Origin: Caldilineaceae bacterium
Lineage (GTDB): Bacteria; Chloroflexota; Anaerolineae; Caldilineales; Caldilineaceae
Assembly: GCA_022842065.1 (NCBI GenBank)
Contig: JALHQH010000022.1
Coordinates: 62,001 to 126,000, forward strand
Direction of reading: 5' to 3'
Length of the DNA: 64,000 nucleotides
This document shows positions 34,267-42,701 of the stretch, in pieces. The notes below the pieces were generated by a model that worked only from the letters and a program-made list of their open reading frames with translations, searched no databases and was not told the origin of the DNA. Both the position numbers and the translations under genes were made by a program. Positions within the stretch are counted from its first letter, which is position 1, and each line of letters opens with the position of its first letter.

Positions 34267-35556
34267 TCAAATATTATCGATGATCATGACCTCAGGATGA
34301 GGCAAAATAAATTGTGAGTGTTGATTACCAAAGCGCCGGACCTTCTGCATAATTTCAGCCTTGTAATTCCAGACGGTGAGCAGATAGTAGTCCGGTGGAT
34401 TAGCCAAAGCTGCGGCTTCACTGATCACCTGGAGTTGGGCCAATGGGATAAATTTGCCCTGCTTGGTCACGGTAGAGTCAACAATATAGGGAATGAGCGC
34501 GGCCGTAATGTTATAATAATTCAACAGGGTGGTCGATTTTGCAGAGGCCCCATAGGCATGAATGGTTTTGCCTTGGGCCAGTAACTCGTGTAAAAGCTTG
34601 GTCAAGGCATCACGATTACGCTCAACTTGGGTGATAAAAGCCTGGTAAAATTCTGGTCGATGCAGATCTTTTTCCAAAGCAAGGTACTCGTATAAGCGTG
34701 GGGTGCCAACCGCCATTGCGGCAAATTTGATGATATAGACCATGGTCCCACCATGGATATCGCTGTGATAAACATCGATTAGTTTCATGTCATACTTTTC
34801 GACGATAGCCGCGATACTGCGCAGCGAGTGATAATACATATGCTCATGATAAATCTGATCAAATTCGCCGTGGTAGACTGTATCCAGAAAATAGGCATTT
34901 TCAATCACCAAGGTACCATTGGGCGCTAGCAATTCAACCACCCCATCGAGCATCAGCCACGGCTTTTCATTATGGGCGAAGCAGTGACGCGCAACGATGA
35001 GATCTTTGTAGCCCTCTTGCTGCAGGATGGCCTGGGCAGTTTCTCGATTAAAAAAAGCATTGATCGTGCGGATGCCAGCTTGATTGGCCATTTCGGCAAT
35101 ATTGACCGCCGGATCGATCCCAAGTGAGGCAGCAACATAAGGGCGCACAAAGGCCAAGAAACGCCCAATATTGCTGCCGATTTCGGCCAAATGGGTTTCA
35201 CTGCTCAGATAACCATGTTGTAATAAAAAGTCAACAATCTTGCCGTAATGCGCAGTCAGTAAAGCACTCTGCGGTGTAATATAAAGATAGTTGGCATAGA
35301 GCTCATGGTCATCGGCACAGTAGCTTAACTGTGCGGTGGCACAGGAGCGACAGACATGAAGCGCCAGTGGGTAGCGTTTCACATCTGCAGTGGGCAGATC
35401 CAGCAGCGCGTTGGCAAAAGGGTGATTGCCTAGATCCAAGAGGCAGAAGGTCTCTCCGTTACAAATCCGGCAGGCAAAATTCCAGCCTTCGTGGCGTGTT
35501 GATTCGGCAAGTGGCATTACCTGCGACAAAGGCAATGCAGACATAGGTGATAACAT
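34267..35556 (-). CDS. NDP-sugar C-methyltransferase-like protein (Methyltransf_13/14 type)
   Basis: A 429-residue protein. The N-terminal zinc module has CRIC (FACRICNGETFCLLDLGNHPFANALL) and a second CRSC. The SAM domain follows (LAEIGSNIGRFLAFVRPY, GIDPAVNIAEMANQAGI). The segment YHEHMYYHSLRSI contains the His-Glu-His pattern seen in deoxysugar C-3 methyltransferases such as TylC3. The C-terminal domain has YGASAKSTTLLNYY and FILPHPEVMIIDNI. It probably transfers a methyl group to a carbon of an NDP-keto-deoxysugar, making a branched sugar. AAAGGAG six bases before ATG 35556 fixes the start. It is translationally coupled to the SAF-domain dehydrogenase, and a relative lies at 63084-64000. 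Confidence 0.88.
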   Translation of the reverse strand: MLSPMSALPLSQVMPLAESTRHEGWNFACRICNGETFCLLDLGNHPFANALLDLPTADVKRYPLALHVCRSCATAQLSYCADDHELYANYLYITPQSALLTAHYGKIVDFLLQHGYLSSETHLAEIGSNIGRFLAFVRPYVAASLGIDPAVNIAEMANQAGIRTINAFFNRETAQAILQQEGYKDLIVARHCFAHNEKPWLMLDGVVELLAPNGTLVIENAYFLDTVYHGEFDQIYHEHMYYHSLRSIAAIVEKYDMKLIDVYHSDIHGGTMVYIIKFAAMAVGTPRLYEYLALEKDLHRPEFYQAFITQVERNRDALTKLLHELLAQGKTIHAYGASAKSTTLLNYYNITAALIPYIVDSTVTKQGKFIPLAQLQVISEAAALANPPDYYLLTVWNYKAEIMQKVRRFGNQHSQFILPHPEVMIIDNI

Positions 35557-35612
35557 GATCGGCTCCTTTACACAACAAAACACCGACTGCTTGCAATGAC
35601 ATATAGAGTGAG

Positions 35613-35666
35613 CTTAGCTAAACCTAGGGGCACAGCAAGGGCTGCACGCACCAGGTTTAGCTAAAG
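35613..35666 (-). terminator. Hairpin between the GT61 gene and the C-methyltransferase gene
   Basis: TTAGCTAAACCT pairs with AGGTTTAGCTAA around a loop of about 27 bases, 38 bases past the stop codon of the GT61 gene. There is no T tract. Confidence 0.45.
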
Positions 35667-35703
35667 TTTGATAACACGCTGTAGTAGATTCAGCAGCGTA
35701 AGG

Positions 35704-36861
35704 TTAACAGTAACCGGATTGCGCGAACCACTGAATCACACGCTGGTGATCCAAGTTGAAAATGCGGTTAAGTTTACCATTTGTCTGCTTTCGATGAATC
35801 GTCTTGGCGAGCAACAAGTCATAGAGCCAACGCAGTCGATCCGTGCTGGTACAGGCCTGTAAATAAGTCACCTTTGCATCAAAGCATTTGTTGATCAAAA
35901 AATAGTTAGGTGCAAGATAATGATGGGTCAGGGCAATGACGTTTTTAGGTTCCAGCGAAAAAGCGATGTTGAGTAGACCACTGCCATTTAGACCAATGAT
36001 CGTCTTATGTTCATTATATATACGCACCTGCTCTTCAAAGGAAAGCATTTGCGGGTGGATCACACGGACGCCGCGCGCCGACAAGAATGTTTCGATGGGT
36101 TCTTCGCCACGGAAACCCGATAGATCAGAGCTCAGCAGCCGTCTTGAAACATAAAGTGGTTGATCGGTTGTGTTGAATTTTGTCCCGGCTATCGCTTCAG
36201 TCACTTTGCCACATAGTTCTTTATATTTGATAAAGATATGGCTATGAATCTGAAAAGCTGGCTCGGGCACTACAACCTGCTTTAACTTGGTCGGTTGATC
36301 AAAAAAAATCATTTTATCCCGATCAATCTTTAAAGCATCTAAACAAGCGCGAATGTAGGGTCGATCGAGTGCTTTTGGGTCACGGAGATGCAGCAAGTAG
36401 TGTTGCGTTTCATCCACATTTTCAATTAAGGGCCACCAGCGGGAGAGAAATTCCAACAAAAAGTGCCCATAATGGGGTAGTAGATGCCCAAGATAAAGCA
36501 GCGGCTGCTCATAGATCGGTAAAGCATGGGCGTCTTCGGTAAATTGGCGACTATCTTGAGTTAAACAGGTATCCGTGATACCACGTTTGACACAAGATGC
36601 TTCAATTCTCTCCTTTTGGGCATCGTACAAACAACCGTTGAATAAGGTTTGCCGCAACGGCTGATAGATTGCATCGGCATAAGTATCTAAGTTAGGTGGA
36701 GTTTTAATTACGCAGTAGGGTCGTTTGACCTTAAAAACACGATGAAGATTAGTATAATGGACAAAAGTAAAGTCATCTTGTCCGATGGGTACAACTGATA
36801 CGTCTTTACTTATCGCAGCAGATGTTACAAGAGGGGCTGTTCTTTGCAATGTTCCTTGCAT
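35704..36861 (-). CDS. Glycosyltransferase family 61 protein
   Basis: A 385-residue GT61 (DUF563) glycosyltransferase likely to add a sugar during polysaccharide assembly. Family features are PLLYLGHLLPHYGHFLLEFLSRWWPL (His and Gly before an aromatic patch), LKQVVVPEPAFQIHSH, LYVSRR, and the closing EEQVRIYNEHKTIIGLNGSGLLNIAF. The last segment normally reads HGAGLxN; here it is NGSGLLN, so the usual His is replaced by Asn, which is worth noting. The start is ATG 36861, with AGGAG 11 bases upstream; codons further upstream begin with TTG and include the ribosome binding site. It is preceded by the best promoter in the window and starts a transcription unit. Confidence 0.85.
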   Translation of the reverse strand: MQGTLQRTAPLVTSAAISKDVSVVPIGQDDFTFVHYTNLHRVFKVKRPYCVIKTPPNLDTYADAIYQPLRQTLFNGCLYDAQKERIEASCVKRGITDTCLTQDSRQFTEDAHALPIYEQPLLYLGHLLPHYGHFLLEFLSRWWPLIENVDETQHYLLHLRDPKALDRPYIRACLDALKIDRDKMIFFDQPTKLKQVVVPEPAFQIHSHIFIKYKELCGKVTEAIAGTKFNTTDQPLYVSRRLLSSDLSGFRGEEPIETFLSARGVRVIHPQMLSFEEQVRIYNEHKTIIGLNGSGLLNIAFSLEPKNVIALTHHYLAPNYFLINKCFDAKVTYLQACTSTDRLRWLYDLLLAKTIHRKQTNGKLNRIFNLDHQRVIQWFAQSGYC

Positions 36862-36936
36862 GGCGCGATGATCTCCTAGCAACCTTGAGAAGGACGGCGG
36901 CGTGTAATGAAAACAAAGTCATCACAATACAAACAG

Positions 36937-36965
36937 ATTATTATTGAAAAAAAATGGGTTGTCAA
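36937..36965 (-). promoter_or_regulatory. Near-consensus sigma70 promoter for the GT61 gene
   Basis: TTGACA (36965-36960), a 17-base spacer containing eight Ts, and AATAAT (36942-36937) give eleven of twelve consensus bases. Transcription would begin near 36930, with a leader of about 70 bases. Confidence 0.75.
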
Positions 36966-37100
36966 GTCCTAAATTCCTTACGAATTTACAAAATGCAAGG
37001 AAAATAGACCTAATTGTAAGCTAAGAACCAAAAAACGCTTCAGCAGACGTGGATTCACAAGGGGTAGCGAGGAGAGATTAAGGAAAGTTGCGGAATTATC

Positions 37101-37140
37101 ATAGAAACAGGCGCGACCGATGGGTCGCGCCTGTTTCTAT
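37101..37140 (-). terminator. Strong hairpin terminator after a sulfotransferase gene
   Basis: A perfect 18-base stem (37101-37118 with 37123-37140) closes on a GATG tetraloop. The distal stem arm ends GTTTCTAT on the minus strand, giving a weak U-rich tail. Confidence 0.7.
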
Positions 37141-37229
37141 TCGAGCAAGCTGCGCAAAGCAGTCGCCATATTTTAAGAGCAGATCACATTGATGTGCGGG
37201 ACAAAACTGTATAAACAAAATCTCGTTGG

Positions 37230-38156
37230 TTAGGCAGCAATCCGGTTCATGCGATATCTGCCCTGTACATTCTTAAACAAATCTTTTAGGCGACGCAGAG
37301 AAACTTGAAAATTTGAGTACGTTAAGGAAGGTACCTGCAGCGTACGCGGCGTTGGCTGTGCGGTAATACTATGCGCAGCCAAGAGGTCCTGAATTTGGCG
37401 CAGAGATTTTGACTTAATCAACCGTTTATTAACCGCTGTTTGTAAGGCGGGATCAGCAATCTCTTTTTTATAGATGGTACGATAAGTTTCCATGCGGCTT
37501 TTATCGAATGAGCGCGCAACAAACTCATTGGCATCTTTCTCGGCCATTAGATGCAGTCGTGCAGAGTAGTTACCACCCAGCGTATGATGCTCTTTGTGCC
37601 AATATTCTTCTTTGCCGGCAAAATAGGGAATCTCCACATAGTCACAAATTTGTTTCAACAGGGCCGGGCTTTGAGCTAAGTCCGCATATTTGACGGCGCG
37701 CCATTCCTTGATCAAAGAAAAATAGAGCCGATGTGCGCTGGTCCACGTTTTTTCCCAAGATTCTTCTGGTTGACGTTTTTTAAGTGAATAGGCAAATTCG
37801 AGCGGCGTCTTCCAAATCAGCAAATGTTTTACGCCGATTCCCTGTTTTTGCAACAAGTTCTGTTGATGTTGTACCCAAAAAGGATTTTTGGTAGAGTCAA
37901 TCACAAACTCAACTTCGGGGAAGAGCGTAAAAATGGTTTGATAGAGACGATCTTCACCGGCTTCCGCCACAGTAGACCATACCTTGCATTGCGGATCACC
38001 ACAGGCACAGCGACGATGCATATGGTAGGGCCGATGGGGTCGGAATAACCAGGCCACTTCGCCACAAGAAAAACCCCTTGGATCATTGGCCAACATGAAT
38101 TGTAAGAGAGTTGAGCCACTAAAGGGTGCTCCACCAATAAAAATTACTTGTTTCAT
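37230..38156 (-). CDS. Sulfotransferase with Cys-rich insert
   Basis: A 308-residue sulfotransferase. The PAPS loop is FIGGAPFSGSTLLQFMLAND. A distinctive insert RRCACGDPQCKVW follows at about residues 48-60, with three cysteines that could bind metal or form a disulfide. The 3'-phosphate region is probably VIDSTKNPFWVQHQQ or LLIWKTPLEFAYSLKKR. ATG 38156 is chosen because AAGGTGG lies upstream and it starts directly with the PAPS-loop strand (MKQVIFIGG). The gene ends before a strong hairpin. It is the last gene in the direction of transcription before the GT61 promoter. Its acceptor is unknown. Confidence 0.87.
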   Translation of the reverse strand: MKQVIFIGGAPFSGSTLLQFMLANDPRGFSCGEVAWLFRPHRPYHMHRRCACGDPQCKVWSTVAEAGEDRLYQTIFTLFPEVEFVIDSTKNPFWVQHQQNLLQKQGIGVKHLLIWKTPLEFAYSLKKRQPEESWEKTWTSAHRLYFSLIKEWRAVKYADLAQSPALLKQICDYVEIPYFAGKEEYWHKEHHTLGGNYSARLHLMAEKDANEFVARSFDKSRMETYRTIYKKEIADPALQTAVNKRLIKSKSLRQIQDLLAAHSITAQPTPRTLQVPSLTYSNFQVSLRRLKDLFKNVQGRYRMNRIAA

Positions 38157-38260
38157 AACAAATTCCACCTTATTATTCGCTACGCGGTTTGGGCGCTGAA
38201 GTTTTGGCAGTAGGGGCGTACAGTGCCAAGAAGCTCCATGCACAAAGCAACCGAATATTG

Positions 38261-39076
38261 TTAACTCATATCCCACATACTTAAATCGATTCGTAGCAGA
38301 TCTTGTAACTGCTGAACATCTTTTTTGAGAAGCGCTTTCAGATTATGCGCTGTTTCAGTTTTCATCGGTGGAATAGGCTGCGCATTGTAACTTTCGATAA
38401 CTTTTTGGACAGATGCCGTCCGCGAACTAAGCCGGCGTAAAACACGCGTCACATACCATAACAGCTTAGAACGAGCGAACTTACTCATTGTCGTTGCTGC
38501 GTTAACTTTATTATGCAGATAAGATGGCACAAAAGTGTCGTCAACCTCTAGGAATTGGAAGACCTCCTTAATTACTTTTTGCGGCGCCGTCTCCACATCA
38601 TCAAAGAGATAGAGATGGAGTTGCTCACGGGGAAATGAGCGCAAGTAGCGTTCAAGATGTTGATAGTATAGGCTGAAATCAATCAAGTCGGGATTGCTTT
38701 GTAGCATCTCCTCAAAGGTAACTTCTTGGGGAATCGGAAATTTAGCCTTTACCAACCAAAAATGCGAGTAGGTCCGTTCCAGTGGGTTACGCAGCGAACA
38801 GATTAACTTTGCCGCGGGTAGATGCTGCTTAATGCGCGTGGTCGCCGCGACACTAGACAAATAGCCTGGCGAAACCTCGCCAACCACCGGTTCACCCTTC
38901 CACTTTGGGAACAGACTCTGATAATAATCGATCCCTTTTGCATAGTTCTCATCAATATCAAAAAACACCAGCTCTTTGGCCCACGGGATGTAGATATCCG
39001 GATGCTCATCCAGATTACGCGCCAGCCATGTACTGCCGGCGCGGGTGGCGCCAATACCGAGAAAGGTTGGTAACAT
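38261..39076 (-). CDS. Sulfotransferase
   Basis: A 271-residue sulfotransferase domain protein. The 5'-phosphosulfate loop is LGIGATRAGSTWLARNLDEH. KELVFFDIDENYAKGIDYY supplies the acidic region commonly near the catalytic base. The 3'-phosphate segment is CSLRNPLERTYSHFWLVK. The C-terminal YLFDDVETAPQKVIKEVFQFLEV resembles that of 31909-32772, so the two belong to the same broad subfamily, but they are far from identical. The protein starts almost directly with the first beta strand, typical of cytoplasmic bacterial members. The acceptor is presumed to be a sugar in the polymer repeat unit. Confidence 0.9.
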   Translation of the reverse strand: MLPTFLGIGATRAGSTWLARNLDEHPDIYIPWAKELVFFDIDENYAKGIDYYQSLFPKWKGEPVVGEVSPGYLSSVAATTRIKQHLPAAKLICSLRNPLERTYSHFWLVKAKFPIPQEVTFEEMLQSNPDLIDFSLYYQHLERYLRSFPREQLHLYLFDDVETAPQKVIKEVFQFLEVDDTFVPSYLHNKVNAATTMSKFARSKLLWYVTRVLRRLSSRTASVQKVIESYNAQPIPPMKTETAHNLKALLKKDVQQLQDLLRIDLSMWDMS

Positions 39077-39097
39077 ACTTACCTCATACTTAACTAG

Positions 39098-39178
39098 TTA
39101 ACCAAGCCCTCACCTACTTACAAGAAGGCTGTCACTGTGCTATGGTCTTCTCAAAAAGCAGGTGAGGGCTTGGGTTAA
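39098..39178 (-). terminator. Long hairpin directly after a sulfotransferase gene
   Basis: 39098-39115 pairs with 39160-39178 with one bulge, and an inner AGAAG/CTTCT pair adds a second level. It begins five bases after the stop codon of the 39183-40031 gene. Confidence 0.55.
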
Positions 39179-39182
39179 TCCA

Positions 39183-40031
39183 TCATTTTTGTTTTAACGT
39201 TGGCAAAGGCCGACGCAATAAATGGGTTACGGCGTAATCATAAACGGCTGTATTAGGCCGACATAATTCCTGAACTTTAGCTAGGACCTCAGCTGAAACC
39301 TGCTGTTCCTGCTTCTGCTTAGTGACGGGGCTACGATTTTTATTCGCGATTTGGAGTTGGACAGCAAAAAGGCCCTGGAATTGTGCGGCAAACGTCTCTA
39401 AATGTTCTAAAGCGCCAACTAAATGAAATTGTTGCAAGTTGGCAATTGCCTTGTCAATCGCCGGCGGCGTAGCAAAATCAGCAACATGATCCTGGGGCGG
39501 GGCCTGATCACCGGCAAATTGCATTACATAATCACAGCCATAACCAAGCGCCGCTGGGGAGTCAACAAAATCTTCCAGATCGGCCTCAATACGAAAAAAA
39601 TCACCTTTTTTATAACGGTTATAGAAATAAAGTGAAAACCATTTCGCAACTGGTTCACGTAAGATTGTGACAAAGGCAAATTGTTCTTGATAGGCAGCAT
39701 AAGCCGCATCGCTATAAGAGAAATGGCCAGAAAGATATTGATACTCACGACTGCCCAAGAAATAAAGTGATAACTCGCGCGCATAAGCCAACGGATCGCG
39801 GCCGGCAATCACAGCCGCCTGATGGGCCGCAAAGGGATCGAGATGAAAGAGCCGCCGATCAGTTGCCGGATCAAGCCCAATATAATGATTGCGGAGGGCA
39901 TTATGGATCGATGTCCCACCACATTTGGGCACATGCATAAAAAAGATTTTGTGGTTTAACCGTCCATAGCGACGTTGATAAGCACGCCACTTTAAACGCG
40001 ACACGAATTGCTTCAAGATAGGCTGTCTCAT
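39183..40031 (-). CDS. Sulfotransferase (sulfotransferase-2-like)
   Basis: A 282-residue protein. Its PAPS loop IFFMHVPKCGGTSIHNALRNH is the form found in Sulfotransfer_2-type enzymes (heparan 2-O and HNK-1-like groups), unlike the GSGTS loops of most neighbours. The 3'-phosphate segment is FVTILREPVAKWFSLYFYNRYKKG. The conserved YLSGHFSYSD lies between them. A basic N-terminus (residues 1-25) precedes the loop. This subfamily often sulfates uronic acid or hexosamine residues in polysaccharides. No clear ribosome binding site precedes ATG 40031. Confidence 0.87.
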   Translation of the reverse strand: MRQPILKQFVSRLKWRAYQRRYGRLNHKIFFMHVPKCGGTSIHNALRNHYIGLDPATDRRLFHLDPFAAHQAAVIAGRDPLAYARELSLYFLGSREYQYLSGHFSYSDAAYAAYQEQFAFVTILREPVAKWFSLYFYNRYKKGDFFRIEADLEDFVDSPAALGYGCDYVMQFAGDQAPPQDHVADFATPPAIDKAIANLQQFHLVGALEHLETFAAQFQGLFAVQLQIANKNRSPVTKQKQEQQVSAEVLAKVQELCRPNTAVYDYAVTHLLRRPLPTLKQK

Positions 40032-40091
40032 AAATTGGATTGATTCATCGGTTCAACATCAATGGTTCTACGCATCCGTTAACGCGCTTAA

Positions 40092-41606
40092 TTACTGGAT
40101 CGTACTCTCGCTGTTTCGTAAACGACGACCCATGCCCAATTTTCGTGGCACGAGGGCACGTAGAATCTGCCATAATTCACGAATTAGGTCACGTTGTGTG
40201 ATCAGTAACAGAACCAGATAGATAACAACACCGGTTCCCACCAGGGTCAACAAAGCAGGTAGGTTATCGAGATTACCGAAAAACTTTGCCACAGGCACTT
40301 TGACGAAGTGAACACCAAGGGCCATGATAATACCGCTCAACAGAATAGGCATGGTGATTTTTAGCGTTGCCTTCGCTGTCCCTGGTAAAAGTGTGTTGAT
40401 CTGATAAACATTATAAAAAGCACCGATCAAATGCGAAAGGGCAACGGCCAGGGCAACGCCTTCGATCTGCCACTGGATTAAATACAACACACCAGGAATC
40501 ATACTTGCTAACAAAACAAAACCGGCACGCGTATTGTAGCTGGGCAGCCCCAACGCTTGGAAGACTGGGGCAGAGTTTTCCGAAACCGGTCGGGTTAAGA
40601 TCAGCAGCGAAAAAATTTGGAGAACGGTTACCATCGGCATCCACTTAGTGCCGAAGAGGACTTGCACCAATGGTGCCGCAACCACCGTTATCCCGAGTGC
40701 AAATGGCGTAACAAACAGAAAAACCAGGCGTACCGTCTTCAGGTAAGCACGCGCTAGCCGCACTTTGTCATCTTGGATCTTTGCGTATGAAGGGAAAAAG
40801 ACCATGCCAATCGTATTTTTGGCGAGCTGCCCGATTGTGCCATTTGAGAAATCGAATGCTTTGCTATAGAAACCTAAAGCAGTTACACCTAACGTACGAC
40901 CAACCAACCAATCATCCCAGTGCGTATGAAAATAACCGAGCAGACCACTGCCGGTGACCTGTACGCCATAGGAAAACAGCCGTTTCATAAGGGCATTATC
41001 CCACGGCTTGGGAATAATCCAGTCCCATCCTGGGCACCAGATCCAGTGTAGGATTGTCGCAACAACGGTCGAGAGCAAATTGGAGTAGACCAGGCTCCAA
41101 ATTCCCCAACCTGAATAAGCCAAATAGAGTACACTAATCGCATAAACTATAATAGAGGCTAGATTTGCCAATGAAATATATTGAAATTTCAATTGTTTAC
41201 GCAGCAACGACGTGGGGACCACAGACAATCCCCCCAATAAAACAATTGCACTGAGCCAACGCAAGATGGGCGCAGTCCGCACATCACCTAACCCGAGCGC
41301 AAGGGTTTCGCTATAGGCAATCATCAGTCCACAAAATAAAGCGCTAGTCATAAACACGATCACAAAAGCCTGGAAGGCAACCTTCTTAATATCATCTTTA
41401 CTCTGAATGATCGCCTTATCCATCCCTAAATTTGTGAATAAGTTTGAACTCTGGACAAGGACGAGGGCAAGCGTAATCAAACCAAAGTCACCAGGATCAA
41501 GCAGCCGCGCCAGGATGATCGAAAGAGTAAAATTAATGGGGCGCATGATCAGCAGCACCCCACCCATAAACATACTATTGCGCGCCGTTGTTAGCTTCAG
41601 ATTCAT
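40092..41606 (-). CDS. Polysaccharide flippase (Wzx-type, MOP/PST family)
   Basis: A 504-residue integral membrane protein with about 12-14 hydrophobic segments spread along its length. The N-terminal MNLKLTTARNSMFMGGVLLIMRPINFTLSIILARLLDPGDFGLITLALVLVQ pattern is typical of lipopolysaccharide-biosynthesis flippases of the PST family. It is expected to move lipid-linked repeat units from the inner to the outer face of the membrane. DWIIPKPWDN between membrane segments and FYSKAFDFSNGTIGQLAKNTIGMVFFPSYAKIQDD are recognised family segments. It lies within the glycosyltransferase/sulfotransferase run and, with the polymerase-like gene at 54539-55918, indicates a Wzx/Wzy-dependent route. Confidence 0.92.
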   Translation of the reverse strand: MNLKLTTARNSMFMGGVLLIMRPINFTLSIILARLLDPGDFGLITLALVLVQSSNLFTNLGMDKAIIQSKDDIKKVAFQAFVIVFMTSALFCGLMIAYSETLALGLGDVRTAPILRWLSAIVLLGGLSVVPTSLLRKQLKFQYISLANLASIIVYAISVLYLAYSGWGIWSLVYSNLLSTVVATILHWIWCPGWDWIIPKPWDNALMKRLFSYGVQVTGSGLLGYFHTHWDDWLVGRTLGVTALGFYSKAFDFSNGTIGQLAKNTIGMVFFPSYAKIQDDKVRLARAYLKTVRLVFLFVTPFALGITVVAAPLVQVLFGTKWMPMVTVLQIFSLLILTRPVSENSAPVFQALGLPSYNTRAGFVLLASMIPGVLYLIQWQIEGVALAVALSHLIGAFYNVYQINTLLPGTAKATLKITMPILLSGIIMALGVHFVKVPVAKFFGNLDNLPALLTLVGTGVVIYLVLLLITQRDLIRELWQILRALVPRKLGMGRRLRNSESTIQ

Positions 41607-41740
41607 ATAATTAAGTGCCTAACTATTCTTATCATACGTCTATGCATCTTGTATTTTGCAACAGATAAAAAGCATTATCCTATAACTGCCCAAAAAGTAA
41701 TTCAAGTTATTCACGTCACCAATAAAAGAAATCTAAGTGT

Positions 41741-42667
41741 TCAGACGGCATAAAGTTCCAAGTAGCAACTAAAGTGAAGCGTTACAAATATGAGGTTCAA
41801 GCTCCGATTGATATATCGCTGTGCATTCGCTAGCCACTTCGTCGTTGACTGATTATCAAAACGCTGGTGAATATATTGTAGTTGCGCATAATAGCGTTCA
41901 GCAAGATAGCGGCCCCACTGCACAGGCAGTTCCTCTTTTGCACCAGCATTTACCTTTTGGTGTACCACTGCTGCATACAGTTCCGGATCAGTATGATCTA
42001 CACCAAGAAAAACATATATATTGCGTAATAATGCAACTGGATCTTCAGCAATCTGCTCAAAAAAGCCAATAAAAATTTGTTCTTGCGGATAAACACTTTC
42101 CCAAACTTGCAGAATATCTACATAACTTGACCGCTGATGAGGATGCACATCCTGCATAAATTTGTGCAGAACAGCTTCATCAGCATGCGCCCCGTTTGCC
42201 AATACGCGGCGGTATTTTTGATTCGCCTGCGACCAGGTACGCTCAATTGGATCACGTAATAATAGAATAATCTTCAGGTCGGGCATTAAGCTGTGTATTT
42301 CCGCAACAGCAGCTCGCTCTAAAATACTATATTCTGGGGTTGCCTCACCAGCAACTTGTCCACGTTGTGGCTCAAACAGTGAGCCATACCAGCGCATGTT
42401 TCTTGGAAAAAAGAAGTAGCGTAGGTACCAGCGAATATCACGTCCCTTATAAGCTTCTCTGGCCATACGGCGCAATAAGATACGAGCGCGATAACGCATC
42501 AATGGCTCATGTGCATGCGCGATGAGCGAAGGTGCCATCGACTTAAAATTAAAGTAATGCAATTCTTTGATCGGAGGTGTCCAGATTTGTGGATGGTGGG
42601 ACAACGCCTGATTCAACCAGGTTGTCCCAGCCCGTTGTGCGCCGATGCATAAGAAATTAGGAAACAT
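41741..42667 (-). CDS. Sulfotransferase
   Basis: A 308-residue sulfotransferase. The PAPS loop is LCIGAQRAGTTWLNQALSHH. KELHYFNFKS follows with the usual Lys-Glu pair. The 3'-phosphate segment is ILLLRDPIERTWSQANQKYRR. KVNAGAKEELP lies near the C-terminal PAPS-binding loop. The start at ATG 42667 follows GGTGAGG; the frame upstream overlaps the neighbouring glycosyltransferase and is not needed. The C-terminus ends in a hydrophobic stretch (LNLIFVTLHFSCYLELYAV) that may be membrane-associated. The glycosyltransferase upstream ends 34 bases before this start, so the two are probably co-transcribed. Confidence 0.9.
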   Translation of the reverse strand: MFPNFLCIGAQRAGTTWLNQALSHHPQIWTPPIKELHYFNFKSMAPSLIAHAHEPLMRYRARILLRRMAREAYKGRDIRWYLRYFFFPRNMRWYGSLFEPQRGQVAGEATPEYSILERAAVAEIHSLMPDLKIILLLRDPIERTWSQANQKYRRVLANGAHADEAVLHKFMQDVHPHQRSSYVDILQVWESVYPQEQIFIGFFEQIAEDPVALLRNIYVFLGVDHTDPELYAAVVHQKVNAGAKEELPVQWGRYLAERYYAQLQYIHQRFDNQSTTKWLANAQRYINRSLNLIFVTLHFSCYLELYAV

Positions 42668-42701
42668 ATTATCCTCACCTTTTGCAGGTAAAAAGGGGGA
42701 T

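Larger units (their letters stand above)
36862..37229. other. Intergenic region marking a transcription-unit boundary
   Basis: This 368-base gap contains the near-consensus minus-strand promoter at 36937-36965 and a perfect 18-base hairpin at 37101-37140. Reading on the minus strand the order is sulfotransferase stop, hairpin, promoter, GT61 start. The region is AT-rich with no coding frame. Confidence 0.65.
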
